A stretch of DNA of 26,706 bases from Botryllus schlosseri (GCA_000444245.1 ATSW01000537.1:1-26706), one strand, 5' to 3'. Shown: positions 8,342-18,617, numbered from the stretch's first letter. Notes: a model not told the origin generated them from the sequence alone. Made by a program: numbers and translations.

Positions 8342-11300
8342 CTGAAAACGCATGGAAATTTGACATTAGCATGGAAGCAAAGCGCGAAATTTTGTCATAA
8401 GTGCAACCAAGAAAAGTTGATTCCACCGGGTGTATTAACTGAGCAAAGAGTGACAGTTCATTTCAATGAGACAAAACGGTTCATTTGAGTGACACATTGA
8501 CAAGTGCAGATTGAAGCGTTGGAGCGACAGAGATTGTTGTTGAAAATTGTTTTCAGAGCAGAGGTGGTCAAGTACAAGAAGAACGCTGTGAAATCGCAAT
8601 TTCCAAACCGAGCCAAAATACTTCAGGGTAGAAGTAGAAATTTAAAGATTTGAAAATTACTCGAAGTAAATAGTTACAAAAAGAAGTGGCTGCTATGACA
8701 GTTATTCTAATAAACGTAATGCTGACTTTCTCACAACTACTTCCTATTTTTCAAATTCAAAGAGTAAAAATAGTAGTTCGAAACTACGATAGTAGAATTG
8801 GAAGTCCGGGTTGTAATGACTCAACTCGAGTCGTAGTTTTGTGATGACTCGTCCTGAGTCGAGTCATATTTTCAAATGCCAAAAATGACTCGACTCGAGT
8901 CAATTTTTGAATCAATCGACTTGTACTCGAGTCATTGTGCATGACTCGAACCAAGTCATATGACTCGAGACTAGGACGCCCATGACAGACATTTCGTTGT
9001 AACTTCTAAGAATAGTAAAGTCTCCACACTATTGGTGTTACATCTATTATTCCTGATACTTGGAGTTGGAGAATAGGTCTAGAAACAGTTAGTTCTACAG
9101 AAAATTACGATATTATGAATGCGAGCCATTCTATATCACTCAAGCAGAGTTGTAAAAAATGGATTGAATCGAATTGAACTGAAATCTGAACAGTGACCAA
9201 TGACCATAATGACTCGGACTCGACCCTCTACTAGCTGACTTCAACTCAGACTTGACTCGGTGGTGAATTGATAATGACTCGACTTGACTCGAGTCAAAAC
9301 TATAAAAGAGAGATTGAATTGTGACTTAGGAACCTTGTAACTTGGTTACAACCCTGCTGAAATCATACAGTTATCACTAGAGTTACTTGACGTTTTGATA
9401 CTATTTTACACTGTGGAAGCCTTGAAACGTTGATCGGTCATATCACAGCATAAGAAACATGTAGTAGAAAGCTACACACGTTAGTGGAAATAACATATCT
9501 GAGAAGTCGTAATCAACCCAAAGTTTGTTTGTGGTATTTATCGTGTTTGTCGACTACTATGGTACCGTAATTTACAACAGGCCAAGTTACTTCATTTTTA
9601 TTCCGTAGATACCGACTTGTAGCACGGCCTACTTATAGCCTTTTTATAAGAAACTGCTTACACTGATGATATGGCGAGGAGGGGCCTAGATAAACCTCCA
9701 ACACTTGGGTAGGAATTATGGAGTCGGACTTGAACCCGCAGCAACCCATTGGTCTTGCAGCTGCGGATCATACCACTTCGCTATCTCACCACCATCAACA
9801 CACAACATTGATACAGGGATTATTGGGAATTCTTTTGACCACACCTATTCCATATCACTTTGTGATCGACCCACAGCATTCTCACAGAGTGATATGAAAT
9901 AGGTGTGGTCAAAAGAATTCCCATTAATCCTTGTGATGTAAAACTGGCATTACATTCTTTGTGGTCGCATAAAAGGTATGTATTTCAACTTTCCACATCA
10001 TGTATATATGTTATATCGTCATAATGAGTATTACTAATGCACTAATTTTTCTCAAAATCACCACCAAGAAAAATTTATTCTACCGGATTGATTCCACAAC
10101 ATTCCCATTACATCTATATGATACGCACTTTCAATAAGATATGCATAACTCACCTGTGTAAGACCAAACCACAGCACCGCGGTACTACAACCAATTGCAA
10201 GTCCCCACATGACTTGAGAAGTCGTGTGATAAAGTAAGTAGACGCGGCTATATGAAACGCACACAGCAAATGCCACGCAGAGGAAAAACATGGAAACTCG
10301 CCACAGTGTGTCTAATGTACTGTTGTTTCGTTGCGATCTGAAAAATACAACGAAAAATCGTAAACATTGCATGTCAAAATCAAAGTAAAAGAATCATGCA
10401 GACCTCAAGGTTTGGCAAGAAATGGATTTGGTCCTAGGAAAATGGCTTAAGTAGGTCAGGCAGCAATGATTTAGTCCCAGACTAAAACAAGAATCAACAT
10501 TCGCTTTTCTAGGGCACCAGGATTGAAATTACGACTCGACCAATTGCAAATGCTATGATCAGAGATCAAATTAGTCAGCAGCAGTACGAGTAGAAGTAAT
10601 GCCAGAAATTTCTACTCAGTTACAAGGATGCAGCAAAAGTGTCGATTTCATAACACTTCAAAACTACTTCAAATGGAGTAAGAAATGCTGTCGCGAAAGT
10701 GCTCAAGTAAGCAGTTTCAAGAAGTAGATGGGTCAAGTGAAGGCATACGTTTGGCAGATATAATCGGTGATGGCTTGTTTCAAAATTGTAAGATGTATCT
10801 CCCTGACTGAATCACACAATGGGTGTAATTATTGATTACAAAATAACAATTTCGCTCCTAAAGTGATGCAAACGTATCAGAAAACTTCTTCATACTTTCC
10901 AAAATCAGAAGTTTAAAAAAGTATGCAGACTTTTCTACAGAACTGTGAAGTAGATAGAAGTGGAAGAAATCTAAAAACATAACCAATTGGGTAGGCAAAC
11001 TCAACTCAGTAATCTAAAACAGTAAAGCTACTTCGTTGCTGAACACATCTGTATACAGGCTGCATGAGAAAGCAAGTGATTCTTGATACACAACAAATTA
11101 AACTTTGTCGTTGGAATTGTAAGCCTTATGATTTTCTGTGTCATTGAATAAAAGCAGTAAAACTTCCCCTGAAGCTTGATTCAGAACAGGCAAAGGCTAT
11201 AAATTCTGCCATGGGCAAACATTTGTCGGATAATCCTGCTTACGTGAAAAATTATCGGGACTAAAGATTCCGTGTTGTCAGGAGAGGCCGTTCGCACTTT

Positions 11301-13745
11301 CGTTTTGGTGCCTTGGAATCGAATTTGATCAAAATTGGCCAATCAAGCATGTGCCTAATGCCTACAGAAGGAGTTTCTGTACCATCTAAAAATAGTAGGC
11401 TACATTCAGTTTAAGCGCTCTCTCCGCCCAGATTATTCGAAATTTCATGCAGGTGAGGTGACGTAATATTTTACGATACGATTGTTGATATGTTCTTTCC
11501 AATTCTCTACTAGTTGCTAACGATTACCCCTGACCAGTGTCAGCCAAAAATATTCGGGTTCATTGAATATACTATTCAATCTGTATATTGAAGTTCTGTA
11601 CCACCAATAAGTTTTTATAACACTTTGCAGTAACACATTGTACTGATACTTCCATTTTAGAATTGAAAGAAGTCTGGTACGGTACTCATATTTTTTCTGC
11701 CCCAACTTCAGGTAAAATATATCAGCTGCTCACCACCACCACCACCTTGATCATTATTTATATTGAATTGCCAGGTAGAGCTATGAAATACTCACCTGAA
11801 GTAAATAAAAAGTAGCAGATAGGTGACAAAGAACCAGACGAACTGAGAATGAGCGGAAGGCCATCCGTAAATATTGGAGAGATTCTTGTGTGGACCAGGA
11901 GGTCTGGCTTCTTTCACTACATGCTTCAGTATTTGGTTGAAGACCTCGTTCAAAAGCTGACCAATCAGAAATGTGATCTGTAAAGAAAACTTCAAATAAA
12001 CAATTGGCCAAAGCAAACTACCAAAACATGATCTGTTCCAATGGATCTATAGAGACGGTCGAATATGGAAATCATAAAATCCAGTAAAAGTATAAGATCT
12101 TTTAAAAAATTTAACTACTACCCGAATTAGTGTTTTTCAACATTGGAACACCTCTTTCATTTAGAATTCTTATGCACACCAAATCGAATTTATACACGTA
12201 CACTCGTACAGTTATGGCCAATACCAAGCAATGTAATAGTCAGCCGTCAGTACCAAAGTAGATGTACAAGTAACACCATAAATTTCTACTCAGTTGCAAG
12301 TGGAAATATCGCAGCGATAACAAAGGCATACCAAAACTACTAAGTGGTAGCAGAAAATGACGTAGATCCTAAAATTAGACTCCGTCAAGGAGTTGCTGGT
12401 TCATCGGAGGTGGCTAATCTAGAGATTGCACGATGAATCGTTGAGATTATTATTCAGTCGCCATGATACAAGGGCTATTTTGACCATTTTTTATGACAAT
12501 TCCACTCATAAAATCGAAGAATACATGACATACATAGCCTACCATCTCAAAACTACTTCCAACTTTTAAAAACTTCAAAGTGTAAAACGTAGCCTAGGTG
12601 GTTTTGCCTAAGAAAGTGAAGTAAAAGTGATGTGGGAGTAGTGTGAAAACGTCACGTCACCACTTCAGCATTAGGCAAAATCTACCGGAGCAGTGGTTCT
12701 CAAACTTTTTTAGACACGCCACCTTGATGATAGTGAAATATTCCGAGTCCCCCTTACCGTCATAACAAAAAATATTGAAAAGTGCAACCAGAATGTTAGC
12801 CATCCCAATGCATCGTTTGGTAGCATGGAGTGTTAGACTTTTGAGACGCTTCACAAATACGAAATTAGGAGGCACGCCCCCAGTTTGAGAACCACTGTAG
12901 TAGAGTATTGGTCTTCGACTCAAAACATAATTTGACTTGGTATCAACGAGGCCATGATTACGGTACAGCGACAATGACAGCATTTTTAGTCAGCAATCAC
13001 AATTGGGAAAATATCACAGGAACATATAGAACACATATAGAATAGAACATAGAACAGACAATCAGGCTAACAAGTTCAGGATATTTTCAAGCAGACCAAT
13101 CCTTCAACTCACCGTATGAATCTCCCGTCTGAAGTAGATATGTGTAACAAACCCGACCAGAATAAAAATAGGCGACAAACTGGAGTATGCTAAAATCTTG
13201 CCGAGATTATCACCTGTGAAATAGGAAAAATGAACATACATCCATGATAACTTGGTAAGTTAAACTTGCGACATAATCAAACATGAAGTGTAGCACAGCG
13301 TACACATTGAAATTGAAATATGTTTATTCCTGGATTCACCGAGAAAAGCCTGATTGGAAATGCCGAAATGGTCTCATCTATGATGGTGAACACGCAAACA
13401 CAACAATGCAAAATCACAGCTAGCCTTTACGAAGCTCAGAACGCTGTTAATATATGACCTGTGTACCAATGGATGGCCAAAAGTACGACCCCGTACAAAT
13501 AATATCTAAATGCATTTTCTATCGCAACGATATGATATAGCACCTGTATGGTACAGTACACGTACAGGCTGTGCCCGAACCATTCAACATCATATGCTAT
13601 TATGAAACAATGATTGCCGTGATTGGTATCTTCCTGTGAATCTTTTACGATTATAGTTGTGCACAGTAATTGACATATTACCTTTAGGATATTCCACATG
13701 CGTGTGGGAAACACTTTTCCAATTCAAGTCGTCCTCGTTCCCCAT
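8210..13745 (-). CDS. DOLPP1: Dolichyldiphosphatase, five-exon gene
   Basis: This ER membrane enzyme of the PAP2 superfamily removes a phosphate from dolichyl diphosphate, recycling the lipid carrier of N-glycosylation. Exons on the minus strand are 13745-13682, 13213-13113, 11977-11796, 10337-10154 and 8341-8210/8214. Every internal junction has GT-AG borders and phases agree (1, 0, 2, 0). The product is about 220 residues; human DOLPP1 has 238. It reads THVEYPKGD, then LAYSSLSPIFILVGFVT, the phosphatase motifs KHVVKEARP (KX6RP), WPSAHSQF (PSXH) and SRVYLLYHTTSQV (SRX5H), then RDSTLIPNIMWFEYTT near the C-terminus. Four or five hydrophobic segments fit the family. ATG 13745 is chosen because it gives MGNEDDLNWKSVSHTHVEYP, matching the family's N-terminal length; an in-frame ATG lies upstream at 13802. 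The end is ambiguous: TAA at 8212-8210 overlaps a good donor (CG|GTAAGC). Introns hold several transposons. Confidence in identity is very high. Confidence 0.93.
8617..8805. repeat. GAAGTAG-rich repeat, possible MITE remnant
   Basis: Clusters of GAAGTAG and ACTACTTC occur in inverted arrangement across this interval, with similar clusters in other DOLPP1 introns. Related words (ACTACTTCC..TTT..AA..TTCAAAG) recur at 12550-12580. Boundaries are uncertain. It runs directly into the CCGGGTTGTAA element. Confidence 0.35.
8806..9356. mobile_element. hAT-like MITE with GACTCGAGTC subterminal repeats
   Basis: The ends are CCGGGTTGTAA (8806) and, reversed, CAGGGTTGTAA (9356), forming a short terminal inverted repeat. 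Inside both ends are many copies of GACTCGAGTC and its parts (8820-8975 and 9205-9297), several of them palindromic. The middle is AT-rich and non-coding. Flanking octamers TTGGAAGT and CTGAAATC agree at 4 of 8 positions, a decayed target duplication at best. Length about 551 bp. It lies in intron 4 of DOLPP1. Confidence 0.6.
9714..9792 (-). repeat. tRNA-derived SINE head in DOLPP1 intron 4
   Basis: On the minus strand an A box (TAGCGAAGTGGT, 9783-9772) is followed by an exact B box (GGTTCAAGTCC, 9736-9726). Between them CCGCAGC and GCTGCGG form a perfect 7-base stem around a 17-base loop, longer than a normal anticodon arm. This argues for a diverged tRNA-like SINE head rather than a working tRNA. 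The head differs from the SINE at 2965. Confidence 0.55.
9810..9935. mobile_element. near-perfect palindrome, foldback MITE
   Basis: The left arm (GGGAATTCTTTTGACCACAC, then CTATTCCATATCAC) is repeated inverted in the right arm (GTGATATGAAATAGG, then TGTGGTCAAAAGAATTCCC). Arms of about 43 bases differ at only two or three positions and are separated by about 13 bases. A weaker match (GGGATTATT against AGGATTAAT) extends each arm outward to about 55 bases. There is no coding potential and no clear target duplication. It would fold into a long hairpin in DOLPP1 pre-mRNA. Confidence 0.75.
10154..10337 (-). CDS. DOLPP1: DOLPP1 exon 4, phosphatase motif 3
   Basis: The acceptor is TTTTTCAG|ATCGCA and the donor ACACAG|GTGAGT. 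It encodes NNSTLDTLWR, a hydrophobic segment, then VSYSRVYLLYHTTSQV with the catalytic SRX5H motif, then a last hydrophobic segment ending GLTQ. Phase runs from 2 to 0. Confidence 0.94.
10570..11040. repeat. GAAGTAG-type intronic repeat, copy in intron 3
   Basis: The start (AGTAGAAGTAATGCCAG, AAATTTCTACTCAGTT, CAAGG) matches 12249-12302 in intron 2, and both run into ACTACTTC-rich DNA. The right boundary is a guess based on the last GAAGTAG cluster near 10980 and CTACTTC near 11030. Confidence 0.4.
11731..11746. repeat. short (CAC)n run
   Basis: Five CAC units lie in intron 3 of DOLPP1, just upstream of exon 4 in transcript terms but far from its splice sites. Confidence 0.8.
11796..11977 (-). 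CDS. DOLPP1: DOLPP1 exon 3, phosphatase motifs 1 and 2
   Basis: The acceptor is TTTACAG|ATCACA and the donor CTTCAG|GTGAGT. It starts ITFLIGQLLNEVFNQ and holds KHVVKEARP and WPSAHSQFVWFF, the first two catalytic motifs of the PAP2 family, including the motif-2 His. It ends in a hydrophobic stretch, and phase runs from 0 to 2. Confidence 0.93.
12246..12655. repeat. GAAGTAG-type intronic repeat, copy in intron 2
   Basis: It shares AAATTTCTACTCAGTT and neighbouring words with 10578-10630, and CAAAACTACTTCC with 8740 and 10655. It ends near GTGAAGTAAAAGTGATG, just before the hAT MITE at 12691. The family was not recognised. Confidence 0.4.
12691..12897. mobile_element. 207 bp hAT MITE in DOLPP1 intron 2
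   Basis: It starts CAGTGGTTCTCAAACTTTTT and ends AGTTTGAGAACCACTG, a nearly perfect terminal inverted repeat of 15-16 bases. Both subterminal parts carry GGC-ACGCC words (GACACGCC and GGCACGCCCCC). Flanking octamers TACCGGAG and TAGTAGAG agree at 5 of 8 positions, a worn hAT target duplication. It is non-autonomous: the 108-codon minus frame across it has no transposase features. Confidence 0.85.
13113..13213 (-). CDS. DOLPP1: DOLPP1 exon 2, first membrane segment
   Basis: The acceptor is TTCACAG|GTGATAA and the donor CATACG|GTGAG. It encodes (G)DNLGKILAYSSLSPIFI followed by LVGFVTHIYFRREIHT. It contains the first hydrophobic segment and matches human LSPVFVIVGFVT closely. Phase runs from 1 to 0. 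It is too short to show as a long open frame. Confidence 0.9.
13682..13745 (-). CDS. DOLPP1: DOLPP1 exon 1
   Basis: It encodes MGNEDDLNWKSVSHTHVEYPKG; HVEYP is conserved in the family. The donor is CCTAAAG|GTAATA, leaving phase 1 (the Gly codon is completed by exon 2). Confidence 0.85.
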
Positions 13746-13915
13746 GTTATATCCACAAAAATGCAAAACTTGATCAACCAGATCCCGCGCTATGCTCTTC
13801 AAGCAAGCTTACTCATATTTCATTGCACTGCAACAAACTCGCAAGCATTGCAATTTTGCGAATCCGTCGTCAATCCGGACCTGCAAACCGGAGATACTTC
13901 GAATCCGGTAGAATT
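13746..13915. promoter_or_regulatory. upstream region of DOLPP1, possibly bidirectional
   Basis: These 170 bases separate the DOLPP1 start codon from the possible plus-strand first exon at 13916. No TATA box is obvious. An E-box, CACGTG, lies at 14002-14007, just inside or after that exon. The regulatory role is inferred only from position. Confidence 0.3.
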
Positions 13916-14004
13916 ATGCAAATCTATGTTACCATTCGTTGTAAAAGTCCACAAGAAGTCGTTGAGTCGCAACATATTCTAGTGCTGGATGCGAAAAGTC
14001 TCAC
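13916..14004 (+). CDS. possible first exon of a ubiquitin-like (HERPUD-like) protein
   Basis: From ATG 13916 the frame reads MQIYVTIRCKSPQEVVES and ends at a possible donor (CTCAC|GTGATA). The pattern V-T-x-x-x-K-[SA]-P near the start resembles the first strand and turn of the HERPUD-type ubiquitin-like domain (VTL-IKAPNQ in family members). The next exon, which should carry the WTV-LK-HL-VYP block, was not found within the following few kilobases. The fragment is only 30 residues, so this may be coincidence. Its head-to-head position with DOLPP1 would suit a shared promoter. Confidence 0.2.
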
Positions 14005-14564
14005 GTGATATATCAAAGCACATTAAAAATTATGCAACGATATTCGTCTGTTATAAGTTACGTCACCATTATATTCAACCCATTATGGTCATGGTCAGTG
14101 GTCACGCAGAGTATTTTTCACACGATACTGCAATATAGGGCCACATCATATGTTCGAAATTGTCATCTACATCAAATGGGTCTATCGAAGGTTGATTTCT
14201 AATTAGGCAACTGATGCTCTCACTTTCACCTCATCTCAATCTTTCTACTTCTCATTTCCTTTCTCTCACGCACCCCCGAATGAATTTTTCCTTTGTTGCT
14301 ATATTACTACATGATGACGCAAAAGTACGACGGAAGTTGCAATTTATGGACAAGTTAATAACTCATGCGAGTAATCTATCGTCGTATACATAGTATTTTC
14401 ACTTTTATTTAATTTGTTCCGATTGTCCAACTTGCAGAAAATCACATGGATATAAACATTCATTTCCCCCTGCTCAGGGCTCATCCATTTTCTAATTTGC
14501 TGATTTAAATTATACGATTGAATAGTATTCGCTCCCAATTTTTGAGAGATTTTAATTAATCTTG

Positions 14565-15082
14565 GAATTTTCTTCGCGCTCCGCGCAATTCAACATAGCC
14601 TCGTTTTTTGAAATCGGTGTGCTCCTCACGAAAAAAAAATTGTTTGTGGTACATTTGGGCGATTTCAATATATTTCCACTACCCATACAATCGACAATTC
14701 TGATGGGGGATCAAGAGATAACAACATGCAACAAAGTGACTCATAACAATTGGCCCACCCGAAGATGCATTATCATTTATAACTTGCCCTAAATTTTTAA
14801 AAGCACTACACCTTCCATGAACCTTACCGTTGAATCTGATCACATGGGCTGAAAAAGGATGAATAGTTGAAAGTAATATGTGATACTGCTTCTATTAATT
14901 ACGGAATTCATTCGTGAATCTGAAAATATGCAACATATGCAATCCCAGCAACTATTCATAACATTGACACTCGCGATTTCGGTGTGTACGATAAGCCGTT
15001 GTGAAAAGTAGAATAGTCCGGAGTTCACCGGGAATGAATATGGACTGGACAGATTAACATAGGTAGGCTATTTTGCGTCCAA
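14565..15082. repeat. ~550 bp dispersed repeat, copy 2
   Basis: It is collinear with 6963-7517 in the same orientation; see that entry for shared blocks. This copy starts AATTTTCTTCGCGCTCCGCG and lacks the extra stretches of copy 1. Several percent of positions differ, so the copies are not recent. Neither long frames nor terminal repeats are visible. Confidence 0.8.
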
Positions 15083-15089
15083 GTCTGTG

Positions 15090-16350
15090 TCGATATACTG
15101 TTACTGTAGCGGACCTTCTGAGACTTGATTGTGCGGAATTCGACTTGCAATGATTTGTTGTTCACGGTCAATTACGACACGTTTCTTCAACTCATCCCTT
15201 ATACTTTGTGCTGTAAGATTTCGGCTGAAAATGGCCAATATCTACCTAGTGTCCCGTATTTTTCAAGTAAATTTATAAACTCCAGGGTTTCTGCAGGTTT
15301 TCTGGTATGGTGTACGCTACAAACCCTCACTATGGAAATTATTGCGAGTTCGGGGCATACTGCACATTACCTTAGAAATTCCTGAACCTACTACGTATTA
15401 CTGATCCTCGCTGAGCAGGATTCACCCTCTAAAACAGACCTGGACAAACCGGACCGCAACGAGACATAGTTTTAAATGTTAAAACGTGAACTAAAACCAT
15501 TGGGATGTGTAAATTTGAACCAGAAATTTGTTTTCATGAAACGTGTTCATTTATGTGCCGTGTGGTAGTGTGGAATGAAAAATAAAAATAAATAAATTTC
15601 AAAAATTGGGTTTTGGGTTTGCACACACTCTAGTGGCAGTGCAATTTCACCGAATGAACTATCAATGGCGTATATTGATAACCGCGCACACTAGAAAGCT
15701 AGTTTTGGACTTAAAATATGCAGAAGTAACATGTTCCTACCTCGCTTCTATAAAACCGTACATTAAAAATGAACAGATAAAAAGTTACTAGCAAAATACT
15801 AATTTTTAAATAAAACAAAGTACTATGAGGCAGTGGGTGCGATGTCAAAAGCGTGTAAGGATTAATCTTATCACCGTGAAACATACTCAAACAGTTGGAA
15901 TTGCTTTTAAAAACTCACTTAAACAAATGAGGTCCCCTTCAAATATAAATAGGAAATAAGGGCTGGGCTTAATATTGACTTCTAAAATTGCATGTCAGAA
16001 TGGGATGTGTCAGTAGTGCGACCTCGCGATATCGATATATTTAAAACAGAAACCGTCAATTAAACTGGACCAATAGACTTCTTACCAAATGTCGCAAAGT
16101 TTGCATCACACAATTCCATACTGAAAACAAAAAAAGTCAAAGATGGTTTCAGTATCACACAGTAGTCAATACCNGNGNTCAGGAACCTCTTTTGTCCAAA
16201 GAGTCATATATTGACCCAATATCAAGACAGCTTTTTGAAATTCAAGTATTTTTTCACTCCACCCTAGTGTGCGTATAAATCAGATTAGAAGCATATTCGA
16301 AACAAAACCATCATCGCAATTCATGCCGTAACAATTGAAGTCGCGTAACT
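15090..16350. other. no supported gene; assembly gaps at 16174-16178
   Basis: Open frames of up to 86 codons show no domain or splice context. CGCACACTAG (15686) and its inverse CTAGTGTGCG (16263) could be ends of an unrecognised ~580 bp element, but only 10 bases match. Undetermined bases lie at 16174, 16176 and 16178. Confidence 0.35.
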
Positions 16351-16354
16351 AGGG

Positions 16355-17471
16355 TAGGGTTTCCATGCGTCCGGAATTTCCCGGACATGTCCGGAATCTC
16401 ACTGTTGAAACTGCGTCCGAGAGGAATTTCTAAAATATGCCTTAATGTCCGGAATTTTGAAGGAGAAGTAAAGCTCATATGTTTTTCGTAAATCAGCATA
16501 AACAACATTATTTTAGGGCAGATTTATGCTACATGAAATTTTTCTTCGCGCAGGGCGCGATTCAGTATCACATATATTGGTTTAAATATGGGTACTACCA
16601 CCCTCACAAAAACTACGATAAAACGCAACACCATTCATTTACAAAAATAAATCTAATTGCAATCACAATTACAAAATTACGGTATATTCGTGTAGAGTCG
16701 GTTTAGGCCATTTGGATACTTTATTCAAAGATGGGGTTATAAACCTGGGGGTTGTTTGCCTTTATTCTGAGGTTTGCGAAGATGTTGAACGTAATCAGCT
16801 TTCATTATAGGCCGTGAGTAAGTCTGGGCAAATGTGCCGACCTTGAATTAGTATATAATCAGCTCATCAAATTTTGAGCTAGGCCACGAAACATTTTCAA
16901 ATATAAAATGGAGTCGCGACCATAAAAGGTTGGAAAATCACCGGTTGTGTGGTTTTTATTTGGCACAGTGGTGCAGTGCGCAACGGCAGTAGGCTAATAA
17001 ATAATCTTGTCGGTGTGGCATGAACACACAACATTTTACTCCTTGCATTTTCGAAGTCATCACCCTGCACCAGCTCTACCGCGAACTCTGATCATGTGGG
17101 CGGGGAGAGGATCAAAATTAGATAGTAGTACAATAGTACATGGAAGAACCAATCTTATTGAAATAATGCATTCAAATCATTTAACGACCAGATGCATATA
17201 GTAAGGTCTCAGAAGTTGCATCGACTACCCTACGGTGTGCCCAAGATCAGTGTATATTTGGGCGGAAGGGCTGAAAAATGTGGCTTCAGTCCTGGTTACA
17301 CAATACCCAACCACATACTCCTGAACCGGATCGTGTCCACTTTAATCTATAGAGAAAGCTTTGCTGGTGTGAAGTCATATTGGTCAACAATGTGCTCAAA
17401 CCATATTTAGAAATCCGCTAGTGGGCGCTAAAGAGAGTCCGGAATTGGGTTACAAAAATATGATAACCCTA
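16355..17471. mobile_element. hAT-type element with TAGGGTT ends and 8 bp target duplication
   Basis: The left end is TAGGGTTTCCATGCGTCCGG; the right end, reversed, is TAGGGTTATCATATTTTTG. Flanking octamers AACTAGGG (16347-16354) and GACTAGGG (17472-17479) agree at 7 of 8. TCCGGAATT words lie near both ends. The 1117 bp body has no transposase frame, so it is non-autonomous. Parts of it (TTCTTCGCGC at about 16545 and GAACTCTGATCATGTGGGC at about 17084) are related to the ~550 bp repeats at 6963 and 14565. Confidence 0.75.
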
Positions 17472-17479
17472 GACTAGGG

Positions 17480-18040
17480 TTGCATTTAATACAAAAATCA
17501 ATCGCACCTCTTTAAAACAAGGCTCTTGTTTATATAATGTTTCTTATTGTTTATTTAAGTCATGACGTCACGCATATTCAATTGTGACGTCATAGTGGAT
17601 TGACATTGACAATTGAAAATATAGGGTAAATATAGCTCTTTTGACGAAATATCTCCACTATTACTGTTGAATCGATTATTTTGTGGGTTCCAACCATACC
17701 ATATCGATATCCGTCGGCTATATCGGGTGGTAATTGTCCGTAGGCTCATACAATATGTGTTTTGGAAAGTATTTACGCAATTATGGCATAATTTTACAAC
17801 TAAAAGAAAACACACTGTTTGTTCTAAATGCAACCCTACGCGCAACTGTGAACAGACATTCTCGGTAATGATTAGTAATTACCAAAGAGTTTCATACCAA
17901 CCACTTTGCATTTTGAAATGACACTCTGAATATAATTTTCCCATTACTTTAACATATCCAGTTAGTTGCTTGTCTTGCAAAGTCATTCACTACTACCAAT
18001 TAGAAAAACGCATATCTTACACCACAATAATTGCTTAACT
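17480..18040. other. no supported gene
   Basis: A 96-codon minus-strand frame (17845-17555) and an 84-codon plus-strand frame overlap here. Neither shows a domain, a biased composition or splice-bounded similarity. Confidence 0.35.
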
Positions 18041-18110
18041 ATAGGCTCGGCCCGCCAAACTATTTTTGCTTCACATTTGGCCCGCCCGGAAAAATAATTG
18101 CCCACCCCTG
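18040..18110 (-). mobile_element. hAT transposon end, solo
   Basis: The sequence GGCCCGCCCGGAAAAATAAT followed by TGCCCACCCCTG, reversed, starts CAGGGGTGGGCAA and continues into a GGGCGGGCC block, a recognisable hAT terminus. No opposite end was found nearby. Confidence 0.55.
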
Positions 18111-18617
18111 CAGTAACACGATATGACTGTAATGCATCGTCCTCACACACGATCTCATTATACGCATCAAATTATTTAATGAAACGAAACAACATGACAA
18201 AGAAATGTTGTCAAGTTTGTCAATCTCAAGTCTGCAAAATTCTACACCAATCAGATGTATGAAAGGGTTGATTTTTAAAAATCTGGAAATCTTTGCTTGT
18301 GTTCTTCCATGGCGTGTACGACATATATAGTTTAACTTTAGCCACGAATTTCTGAGTGGTCATGAAATTACTACTTATGACATTCTGAAACTCGAGGACT
18401 TAACCGATGGGGTTCTACATCTATATCATCACATATAGGCAACGATTCGAGCCCAACTGAATCATAGAATGGAATCGTTCCACATAGGTTTATGTCACTG
18501 GTTAGGCTTACAGGAGCTGTCAGCGTCATGAAGTTGGATGAATGAAATCGTAACAATAGTTGAAATCGTCGTATGCCACTACGCGGCAGCACCTGAAGGG
18601 AACGTAGGCCTCACGCC

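Noticed and set aside
8127-8345. 72-codon plus-strand frame
   Set aside because: It is antisense to DOLPP1 exon 5, whose minus-strand reading matches the family.
15125-15385. 86-codon plus-strand frame
   Set aside because: No recognisable motif, no splice-bounded exon on either strand, and it lies next to repeat copy 2.
15684-16275. possible element bounded by CGCACACTAG inverted repeats
   Set aside because: Only 10 bases match and no target duplication was found, so chance is a fair explanation.
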